From: Stereum hirsutum FP-91666 SS1
Lineage: Eukaryota; Basidiomycota; Agaricomycetes; Russulales; Stereaceae
Direction: 5' to 3'
Assembly (NCBI RefSeq): GCF_000264905.1
Contig: NW_006763133.1
Span: 1,808,329-1,872,328 of the forward strand
Length of the DNA stretch: 64,000 nucleotides
The notes under the pieces: generated by a model
Told to the model about the DNA's origin: nothing
The model's input: the letters and a program-made list of their open reading frames with translations, nothing else
Databases searched by the model: none
Translations under genes and position numbers: made by a program
Shown: positions 55,634 through 64,000 of the stretch, piece after piece
Position numbering within the stretch: position 1 is the stretch's first letter
How the letters are laid out: each line of letters begins with the position of its first letter

Positions 55634-57924
55634 CTATATCAACTCAAGGTAGCGTTCCACTGAGAAAAACAATTAGCTTCCAACTAATTTACCGAGAGTC
55701 AACGGCAAGAACATACCCTCCCAACTTGTTACAGCCTGGTTCCACAACTGAACTTCATGTCTCCTGGTACCACCAAAGTGGTCTACAAAGTCATTCCCAA
55801 GGACTTCCCTAGCGATGCTCTCGGGCCTCATCATCCTCTCTGTCGCAGCCTCCAACGAGACCGGGAGCATCTTAACCTGTAATGAGCCAATAATGAATTA
55901 GTCTAGTCAGGCAAAGCTAGACACAAACACGACGTAACGTACCGTCCCGTTCGTTCTATCCTCCGGCTTGAGTTGCGACATTGGTGGCAAAGGCAACGAC
56001 AATTTCTTCTCCATTCCCCTTAGGCCAAGAGCGAAGATAGCGCTCAATGCGAAGAAGGGGTTCATGTCCGCACCAGGAACACGAATCTCGAGGCGGGTGG
56101 CGGCGGGTGGCACGGAGGGAGGAGAGAGCAGACGGATGGAGGCGGCACGGGAATCGTAGCCATATGTGACGGAGTTGGGCGCCCAGAAGGCTTCGCCACC
56201 TACGAGACGTTTATAGCCGTTGATCGTTGGGACGAGCTATTGAAGAAGTTTAGAGTGGGATGTGCGGAGCAAACAGCGACAGCACTTACGCAGGGCATGA
56301 CTGGACATCGCAGGCCATGGACTTAGACTTGGATAATAAAATTGAGATAGAAGTGGGCTTACTATCGGGCAGACCGTCGAGAACACCGGCCAGGAAGTGT
56401 TCACCTGCTTCACTGAAGTATTTCAATTCGTCGTATGGAGCATCGCTTCTTCCACCAGACTTGAGCTCGGATTCGCTAACACCGAAGATGTTCTTGCCAT
56501 CAGGATTCCGTAGTGATACGTGGATGTGACTGGTCATATTCTAATGTCAGGGGCGTAAAATGCTCAGAGGATGAAGACACCCAACGTACCCACTGCATCC
56601 TGGGAGCTAAAAGATCATGATTACATCGTGATTGAGCGCAAGTATCAACGATGACTATAAACGAAACTCACGTCTCCCCATGGCTTAGCCATGAAGCTTG
56701 GGGTAATTCCATGCTTCATGCCAACACTCTTTGCCAAGTACTTGAACAGGAGCGCATTATCGGCCATCCTAAGAGCGGAAGTGTAGGCCAATGCAGTCTC
56801 GTAGACACCGGGACCAGTTTCAGTATCTGTGCAAGGCACAAACCGAATCTATGAGCAATACTCTACCGCGAAAGGCGGGGAAACTTACGGTGGCCTTCGA
56901 TGTCAATCTCGAATTTGGTGCTTTCATCGTAAAGTCCGGTAAAGTAATCGTTGTTGAGCTGCGTCCGGAGGACGGAGTAACCATGCACTATGTGGCCCAC
57001 TCAGTCAGGAGCAGGAATAACACATGAAGAAGTGTACTTACTTCCGGGAGTCAAAGGTTGCAGAGAAGTGAACTTCTTATCCACAAGGCTCTGTGGAGTC
57101 TCTACAGGTACAACTGCTAAGTGTGTATATTGGTGAGGGACAAGACAGCAACACACCTTTGAATTGGAAGTACTAGAAACAGAGAACAGAGGTGTCACAT
57201 TCCATAAACGCTTATATACGGACGAATAGCACTTCATACCTCATATTCAACGCCTGCATAGCACTGCCAGCTCGCACTAGCAATCTTGTCCGCCGTTTTC
57301 TTCAACAAACCTCTCGGGCACGCACATATGGGTTCCTTGGTCTCTGGGTCCAAGAACGATACAAGCACGAAAGGGACATTGTTCTCCCAAGGTATCCGCC
57401 TGAATGTCGACAAATCGATCTGAGCCAGTATGTCGCGGTATCCATTCGCCCGATTGGATATCAGGAGCTCTTTGGTGTATGCAGCATCGTGGATATCCCA
57501 GCCACTGAAGGCCGACATGGTGAGTTTGATGAGATCAGAAGCAAAGGTATGAAGACATACAAAACAACACTGCAGAATCCGAAACCATCGGAGGACGCAG
57601 CGCTCAGGAACTTGCCCTTTGACTATACAGACGACCTTGTCAACGAGTGATATGGTCACGAGAGATGAATTCACGCACCATGAACTTTCCTCGGAGAACA
57701 CCATCCACTGAAATACCATAGGGGCGAGATAAGTGAGCACCTTCGACTCCATTAGACGACAGGTCAAGTACCGTCAAATCCTGGAAAATTTTCAGCTCCT
57801 CTGTAGAGCGTCAAGGACAGCAATGCAACGCACCCGCGACCTTCACTTTGGTATCATTCTGTAACAGACTCTTCAGATCTTCCAGCGTCTTCGGTGCGCC
57901 AGCGGTTGCAGCGTTGATTGACAT
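55634..57924 (-). CDS. FluG-like / glutamine synthetase I-type protein
   Basis: Starts at ATG 57924 (MSINAATAGAPKTLEDLKSL), ends TAG 55634 (SWEVERYLELI). Landmarks: KVKVAGFDVDGVLRGKFM (needs a 9-nt exon), DGFGFCSVVFGWDIHDAAYT, DLSTFRRIPWENNVPFVLVS, CACPRGLLKK, YAGVEYE, the metal-binding TETGPGVYETALAYTSALRM, ITPSFMAKPWGD with SGHIHVSLRNPDG, VPTINGYKRLVGGEAFWAPN, SPPSVPPAATRLEIRVPGAD and NPFFALSAIFALGL. This class is the C-terminal half of the Aspergillus developmental regulator FluG and the eukaryotic GS-I-like proteins; here it stands alone without the amidohydrolase half. Glutamine synthesis itself is unproven for the class. Around eleven introns. Confidence 0.9.
57772..57780 (-). other. 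9-nt micro-exon in the glutamine synthetase-like gene
   Basis: GATTTGACG lies between an acceptor TTTTCCAG and a donor GTACTT on the minus strand. Including it gives KVAGFDVDGVLRGKF, the conserved family sequence; skipping it gives KVAVDGVLRGKF, also in frame but three residues short. Confidence 0.6.
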
Positions 57925-58300
57925 GTTTTTGGATGTTGGTGGTGGTCGTGAAGAAAAGATGCTCGGAGACTGAAGGAAAGGACGGAGAGGCGCGATACGG
58001 GGACGAGATGGAGGATAGGATGCCCGCGGCCAAAGGAAAGATGAGTGGTTCCCGGAAGCACTGGAAGCAACTGCTTGTTATTCAAAGCGATCACTGACGT
58101 ATGCTCCCCGATAAGCGACAAGAGCCGATAAGATTAGATCGACACCAATATTCTTTCCTTCTCCGATCTCATTCGCCGCTGCTTTCCTCCAACCAATCGG
58201 ACCTCTTTCATACAACTGATCCTCGACGGAGAGCCTTTGAGCCTTACTTGATCTTCCAAACGGAATAACAGAACCATAGAAGTCAACATAAAAATCGTAG

Positions 58301-59737
58301 ATGACTACACCTTTACTTGAGTACCACATCCAGGTTCCCAAACATGTTTCCGCACTGTCTTGGTCTCCCAATGGAGACCTTTGCCTCGGCTCAGGTTCGT
58401 AGCTCTTCCTTCCACATATATTATACATCGCCCGAACAAGTTCGCTTCGTATAGAGGATGGAAGCGCTCGTGTATACCATCCACCCGAAAATAAAGTCGT
58501 AAAAGCTATCAGAGGCTTAGGAGATGAGGTCTCTTCCATAGCATGGGGTAAGGGTGGCAAGGAGGATGCTTCGGGCCACATTTTTGTGGCGGCAGGATGT
58601 CAGGTAAGGGCCTCTTTCGATTCAAATGTACTGCACCGTACTGACCTACGAACATAGGTCATGTCTTTTGACCTGAGTATCGCCAAACTGGTACTATCTG
58701 CTTCAGATGCATCCCATACCTTTGACATCGGCGAGGATCCGGAAGACGTCCTGAACGAAGTGGGTGGCGAGATTTTTCGAACCCTCTATATCTATAGTGT
58801 ACAGGCTGCTGATTGACATCAGTCAGGTCGTGCTCCACCCGAACGGAAAATATCTCGCATTCAGCACTGATAGCGGAACGGTTGGGGTCATCGAGCTGTC
58901 CAATAAAAAAATCACCAGGATGAAGACACGGCATACCAGCGTGCGTTCTCATTCTGCCTCCCCCGTTTGCTCGTATCCTTAGAGCTTCGACTGAAAGAAT
59001 CACTTTGCAGTTGTGTGGGACGGTCAAGTTCATACCAGATCGCCCAAGCGAACTGGTAAGTGGCGGCTACGACTCCGCTCTGTTACACTTCGACTTCAAC
59101 CAGGGAACAATGTTATCACGGCATGACTTCAGTTGGTTCTTCGTCATCTACGTGTTACACAGATTCTAACATCACAATCTTCGATAGCTGCCCCAGCACA
59201 ATCGTCGGGCATTTCGCTCTCGCCGCCCTTCGTGTTGTCGTCCGCGATATCGTCTACGGCCCTTCTAGCCGTAGGCACAGCTGACGGACGATTATGGCTC
59301 GGAGGTGGGGGCGAGAAGCTCCCTAGTGCTAGTGTGAAGAAAAAGCGTAGCCGGAAATGGGACGGTCTCAAGGCTGAAGGTGCACTTGAGATCAAGATCG
59401 CAGAAGGGCCTGTAGTTGCTGTGTGAGTGCCTCTGTGGACAAACGTGAAGACTGAAGCTGACCATGTCAATGTAGCGAATTTTTTGACCCAACAAAACTG
59501 ATGACATGCACATTGCTCGGCACCATCACCTGTCACTCCATTCAACGCGATGAGAACCAGAATATAGGTATAGAGACGATGTGGAGAGCTCAGACGAAAT
59601 CGATCGCGAAGGTCAACGCGATGGGTGTCCATGCAGGATGGATCTCAGTCGGTGGATTCAACAAGGATGGGCAGGGACTCGTCGAGATGTGGAGAGTCGG
59701 TGTTGAAGATCCTACTCCGACGCAGCCTCCGACATAG
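58301..59737 (+). CDS. WD40-repeat protein (WDR53-like)
   Basis: Start ATG 58301 (MTTPLLEYHIQVPKHVSALS) and end TAG 59735-59737. Repeat-like strands: HVSALSWSPNGDLCLGSEDG (joined across an intron), SARVYHPPENKVVKAIRG, VSSIAWGKGGKEDASGHIFV, VVLHPNGKYLAFSTDSGTVG, TVKFIPDRPSELVSGGYDSA, SSTALLAVGTADGRLWLG, ALEIKIAEGPVVAVEFFDP, ITCHSIQRDENQ. Six or seven blades, about 390 residues. A basic linker (VKKKRSRKWDG) may be nuclear. Human WDR53 is the closest type I recall; its role is unclear. The first exon starts inside a long minus-strand frame (58078-58581) that is a shadow. 3' end is 61 bp from the next gene. Confidence 0.82.
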
Positions 59738-59798
59738 AGCAGGGATGATGTGTAGCATTAAAAGCGTAATATATCGAACTATAATCGAAGCCATGCAT

Positions 59799-60765
59799 CT
59801 AAGCCTCCGATGAAGGCGAACTAGATCCCTGATTCGCCTCTTCAACAACAATCGCCCACGTCTGTTCTCTCTCCTCGTTCTCCAGCACAGCGATTCTCTT
59901 CAGTGCAGCGTCCCTCTCCTTCCTCAACTTCGTAAGGTACTCTTCGTTCGACATCCGCTGCAATCCAAACAAGCTCGCTACTTTGTCCAGGAATGGAGGT
60001 ACACTTTGAGGTTCTGTAGGCTTCGTCTGGACGGGGGCTGGTTGTGGTGAAGCCCGGAGCTTTTGCGAAACGAATTTGAGACGCGTCACTTCGAGCTCGT
60101 TCACTGCTAGTTGGGCAATCGTGCACCCGAGAGCACCCATCAGGAACCCTGGGAGGGCACCGCGTATGCCACCTGAAGTATCCATGCTTCTCAGTGTCCA
60201 AGCGATGCGAGTTGAAGGAAGATAGAAGGACATACGTCTCCAGGAGTTCAGAAACGTGCCAGCTAATGCGCCGCTGGCAAGTGAGTCCGGAACGTTTTGT
60301 GTTCGTATGTCTCGCCATGTCAAAGACTGGTGTGGCAGCATAGTGGATGGTTCACCGCTTGACGCTGCTTCACGATCTCGTCTACGGCGCGCGTACTGCT
60401 CATACGGAAGCGTGGATGTGAGCAATGGGCTGGCAACGTATTCTCTCAAACCTGGAGAACAAGATCCACCGGAGTCTTAGATTAATCCATCTGGTTATTG
60501 CAGGAAGAAACGCACTGAAGAATGTCGCGCCAGCGACTCCCGAGTTCACAGCTGCTGAAGTCGCGAAGACGGTGGAAATGGCGCGTCCTTTTCCTTTAGC
60601 GAGTCCATATGTGCCTGCTAGTAGTGCCCCAAGTACCGCTGTATGTCGAACAACGAAAGAATAGACTATCAGCTAGTGCCCAGAAAGATGTACAGAGTCG
60701 ATGGGGACGAACTTGCATGTAAGGACTGTATTTTTGGCAACTGCCAAGGGTGTTGATGGGTCCAT
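59799..60765 (-). CDS. Small mitochondrial inner-membrane type protein (Tim17-like)
   Basis: Start ATG 60765 (MDPSTPLAVAKNTVLT); exon 1 ends at a GC donor (intron 60639-60716) and continues SVLGALLAGTYGLAKGKGRA, ISTVFATSAAVNSGVAGATF, FSLREYVASPLLTSTLPYEQ. Then GALAGTFLNSWR, a Gly-rich helix GIRGALPGFLMGALGCTIAQ and a coiled-coil C-terminus (MSNEEYLTKLRKERDAALKR), ending at stop 59799. Two to four Gly-rich hydrophobic helices and repeated GxxxG spacing recall Tim17/22/23 or related mitochondrial proteins; the exact family is unknown to me. Tail-to-tail with the WD40 gene. Confidence 0.7.
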
Positions 60766-61045
60766 CGAAGGCTACCGATCCGAGGAGAATGTGAGCAACT
60801 ACTCCAAAGCAGTTGATTTATCTAAATTTGTAAGATCGAGACCAGTCCGACGTTGTAAACAGCCCTGAGACGAGTGTGTGTTGTGGCCTGTAAAAAGGCA
60901 AGGAAAAGGAAATACTTACCTCTCCGGACTTTGGCCACGCGCACGATCGGCGGAGGAACCAACTGCTTGGCTGACTCGAAGTCCTTCAAAAACCCGGCCT
61001 TCGTTCTGGGTTTGCACATCTCCTGCATTCTCGGATGCTCTGAGC
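60766..61045. promoter_or_regulatory. Divergent intergenic region Tim17-like / SET protein
   Basis: About 280 bp between divergent start codons; both frames at 60822-61193 are shadows on either strand. No distinct motif recognised. Confidence 0.35.
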
Positions 61046-62884
61046 ATGGTCGACAGCCGCGAAGAAAGCGACTCAAGAAGATACGAGCATCTTCTAAAAT
61101 GGCTAAAAAGTCATGGTATGCAACTCGATGGCGAATATTTTCATGTGCAGCGCAAAAGGCGACCAGGTTCAGTTCGCATAGTATCCTTCTCATCTAAAAT
61201 GTGTAGACTCACCTTTCTGTCTTCCAACTTATGTGCAGGTGCTGGCAACGGACTGTATACCACGACAGCTCTCTCTGTGAGGACTTTTGGGCTGTTGTCT
61301 TTACGCAGCTCATCATCTTTTAGATGACCTACGTGACTTGCCGTCTCGTTAGCCCTCCGCACCTCTATTCACCCTCCCATCTTCGGCGAAGATCAACATC
61401 CTAACTCTATCAACGCACTACAGCTTCATTTCAGAGCAAAAATTCACACTTAGCGCCACTCAGCTTATCTCGCTACATCTATTTCTACACCGTCCCTCAT
61501 CTGATGGCGACTGTACCGACCCGCTGTTTGGACCTTACATCTCAGTTCTCCCGCGGGAGTTTGACGGTCACCCATTGACTTGGGTTGTTCAGCGGAAAAT
61601 TGGAACGCTTGGTAATGAATCACGGTTCTTGGACCTCATGCCGCCTACTGCTAGGAATGCTCTGTGTGCAGTCGAGAAGCGCTTTTGGGATGATTGGGAA
61701 ACTGTGTGTCGATGCATGGCCAGTTTTGTTTCTTTGCATGGAATAGAACAAATCAGCTCATGAAATATTTACTCCTCATGCCGTATACAGTCCGTTGTGC
61801 CACATATTGTCAAACTGGCCAGTCGAACGATTCCTGCACGACCTCATCCATCAGACTCAGTGTCCACGGCGGATTACCTCTGGGCATGGTTAAATGGTCG
61901 GTTTGTTTCACTATACCGTTCCGTTATGCATTAGTTCTGACACGTATTTCCTAGTGAACACTAGGTGCTTATACGACCGCATCAAAGAATCCGCATCCGA
62001 TCCAGACAATATCAGTCTATGCCCTATCTTCGACTTCGCCAACCACACATGGACGAAACAAAATATGAAGCTCCTCCCTTCTGATGCCGAAGCCTGGCAG
62101 GCAATCCTCGGGATTCACTCTGACGCAGGCTCAGATTTGACGTGTGTTACGGGGGATGAGTCAGTGCAGGAGGGTCAGGAGCTGTTCTTGACGTATGGGA
62201 TGCACCCTCAGAGAGAGATGCTAGTGGAGTACGGGTTCGTCAACCAGGTCGCGGACGATGCGTTTCGTTCCGGCGAGTTTTCAGGAGAAGTGGATTTACA
62301 GGATGAAGTGCAGAACCTATTCGAGGAGCAAGGCGAGGCTGGTATACGGATGAAGCAGATCTTGGAAGAGGAGGGCTATTGGGGGTAAGTCAATTTTCGG
62401 GTGAGAGGCGACCTCGCGTATTCCTTTCCCGCCTCGCTGTTCTTTTGTTCTTCTATAATGGAAGCTGATCACTTCACGTACTCATAGCGATTGGACAATA
62501 CATTCGTCGCCGTCACCGGCGTACCCCTCCTACCGACTCATCACCGCACTTCGCTTATGCCACATCAATGGCTCAAACGCTGATTGCAAGGAAGATTCGG
62601 CCACCGCATTGCAGGCCTGGAGGGATACGACACTGGGCCGTCAAGACATCGTTTCAGATGAGAATGAGTCGGGATGGAGGGCCACGCTGGTCACAATCTG
62701 TGAAACTGTGGCTCGCCGAGCGGACGTTGCGTTGGATGAACTGGCGAGGAAGTCGCAGGATGACGGTCAGGCTGAACGCGAGCCCGACAAGTGGATGATA
62801 GATAATATTCGGCTGCTGTGGGTAGAGGAGCGAGAGGTTGCGAGAGCGGTCATCGAGAGTGTGAGGAGAGGTGACGAATTTTAG
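61046..62884 (+). CDS. SET-domain protein (SETD4/Rkm-like lysine methyltransferase)
   Basis: Start ATG 61046 (MVDSREESDSRRYEHLLKWL), ends TAG 62882-62884. SET motifs: AGNGLYTTTALS after a short intron (N-SET, RGLxA-like), an iSET region ending SATQLISLHLFLHRPSS, DPLFGPYISVLPREFDGHPL, LWAWLNVNTRCLYDRI, the SET-C core LCPIFDFANHTW (NH motif) and GQELFLTYGMHPQREMLVEY (catalytic Tyr). A C-terminal helical substrate-binding part follows (LVTICETVARRADVALDEL). Such enzymes methylate lysines of ribosomal proteins or other non-histone targets; the target here is unknown. About six introns. Confidence 0.85.
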
Positions 62885-63166
62885 AATTGTTGATTCGCGC
62901 GACCTGTGCACTCATGCAGTGCATGCGCAAAGCGTCATGTTCGTGTCGCGCAATGCTCGGGCTGTGCGATGTTGCTCGATAAATATCAACGCTATCTTTC
63001 CAGCTTCATCTTGAGGAATTAATACGATGATTAGTCACTGGAGGTGACACCTGTCAAACAGGCAGTGAACGCTAAAAACGCGTGTGGCTAAATACTGGGT
63101 TCTGCTTGGCGTTCCGCAGGTTAGAGAACAGGGGGAAACAGCGACTAGGCTCTTATTCAACCCACA

Positions 63167-63571
63167 ATGTTTTTCTTCTCAAAATCAACACGAGATGAAA
63201 CACGGTCGTCGTCGTCGTCCGACTCATCGCCAAACAACCGTCGGCAAAGCGCCGTTCCTAGTGGCGCGGCTTGCCGGCGGGACCGAGCCCAAATTAGCCT
63301 GCAATGTGTACACTGGACAGCTTTCCCCTTCCTCCCAGCGCTCACATCCCTTCCGCCTCTTTCTTTCTCTCCCTCAGCTTGTCTGTCTCCCCCCACACTT
63401 CAACTCCTTCGGCCAAGGCGCCCTTCTCATCCTTTTCCCGCGCCGATAACTGAGAGTCATGGCCGTAGAACCATTCTTGGGGACCAGGGCCCAAAAGGTC
63501 TTCATTGGCACCAGTGCGTCCCAGTCTATTCTCCAGCTTTGTTCATTTCTGACTGCTTCTCACCCTTCTAG
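63167..63571 (+). other. Upstream ORF or 5' leader of the last gene
   Basis: A 134-codon frame begins MFFFSKSTRDETRSSSSSDS and overlaps the ATG at 63459 in another frame. Its first part is Ser-rich and protein-like, its later part is CT-driven. It may be a first coding exon, an upstream ORF, or chance. Confidence 0.25.
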
Positions 63572-64000
63572 TTGCCGCTCGTAAGAAATTGATTGGCTCT
63601 TAGATTTAGATATTCTAACGTCGCGGATTATGATGCGCAGAGGCAGTCGTGGTCCTTGTAATGATCGGAATTGCGTTCGGAAAGGTGTGTTCCACCGTGA
63701 TCGTAAACCCTACTCCACTTCATGTATTTCTCGTCCAGATCGCAGCCCATGTAGATTTTTCGTCGTCGAAACAGGAGTACAAGGTACGTTTGTCGCTGTT
63801 GATCCGAATGAATATCCGCTCAACCATCGTTTCCGTATGTCCAGACCTTGCCATGCTATCTTGCTCTCTTCGTCCTTGCAGAGTGCGTCCTACCTCGATG
63901 ACTATCACACTGCCCCGCTTAAATATTATATTTACATTTACCACATATCAGGCTATTCGAACTCGCCATGGCTTTTGATGCCCTTCGACAGAGAAATGTC
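63459..64000 (+). CDS. Multi-spanning membrane protein, 3' end beyond the window
   Basis: Start ATG 63459 (MAVEPFLGTRAQKVFIG). Short introns lead to a hydrophobic helix AQAVVVLVMIGIAFGK (about 63640-63684), IAAHVDFSSSKQEYK (63739-63783), then TLPCYLALFVLAE joined across an intron to LFELAMAFDALRQRNV at the right edge. The pattern YLxLFxxAELFELxMAFDAL is one I associate with a fungal family of predicted multi-pass membrane proteins of unknown function; the identification rests on that short match. Partial: the window ends inside an exon. Confidence 0.7.

Noticed and set aside
58078..58581. 167-codon minus-strand ORF starting MWPEASSLPPLP
   Set aside because: The plus strand here encodes the first WD40 blades with good splice sites (MTTPLLEYHIQVPKHV...), so this is an antisense shadow.

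Overview
The window looks like a gene-dense piece of a filamentous basidiomycete (probably Agaricomycete) nuclear chromosome. The support is: genes closely packed on both strands, many GT-AG introns of about 45-80 nt, a FluG-like glutamine synthetase, a DUF3074 protein, eukaryotic core genes (Skp1, Sar1, eIF2B-alpha, capping guanylyltransferase, methionine aminopeptidase 1), and several orphan proteins of a kind common in mushroom-forming fungi. I saw no bacterial operon, tRNA, rRNA or CRISPR. The species is not determinable from sequence alone. Gene coordinates run from start to stop codon and include introns; splice sites were read by eye.

Layout. 0-9 kb: a partial minus gene at the left edge, a YheT/EMB8-type alpha/beta hydrolase, the RWD protein Gir2, mitochondrial bS21, a small spliced Cys-rich gene (5920-6350) and an orphan gene (7072-8983). 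9-21.4 kb: a CTK2/cyclin-K type cyclin, a second Cys-rich gene (11323-12191), eIF2B-alpha, an orphan gene with an in-frame TGA, MetAP1 and an orphan multi-exon gene. 21.8-35 kb: glycerol-3-phosphate acyltransferase and an inositol 5-phosphatase (divergent), an MFS transporter carrying a transposon in an exon, a glia-maturation-factor protein and the GPI mannosyltransferase PIG-M. 36.8-42.5 kb: Sar1 and the autophagic lipase Atg15 (divergent), then guanine deaminase. 42.5-49 kb: gene-poor, with one clear orphan gene and long low-complexity pyrimidine-rich sequence. 49-64 kb: mRNA guanylyltransferase, Skp1 and bL27m (divergent), a DUF3074 protein, a FluG-like glutamine synthetase, a WD40 protein, a Tim17-like small membrane protein, a SET-domain protein and the start of a membrane protein cut by the window edge.

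The genes are mainly unlinked housekeeping functions (translation, lipid and GPI synthesis, secretory traffic, mRNA capping); no biosynthetic cluster or mating-type locus is visible. The most notable items are: (1) a 709-bp TA-flanked inverted-repeat element inserted in an MFS exon, whose removal restores the expected reading frame exactly; (2) two small multi-exon genes that share a Cys/His spacing signature and escape simple ORF calling; (3) micro-exons of 8 and 9 nt, a start-codon-only exon, and two GC-AG introns; (4) an orphan gene whose coding signal continues in frame past a TGA.
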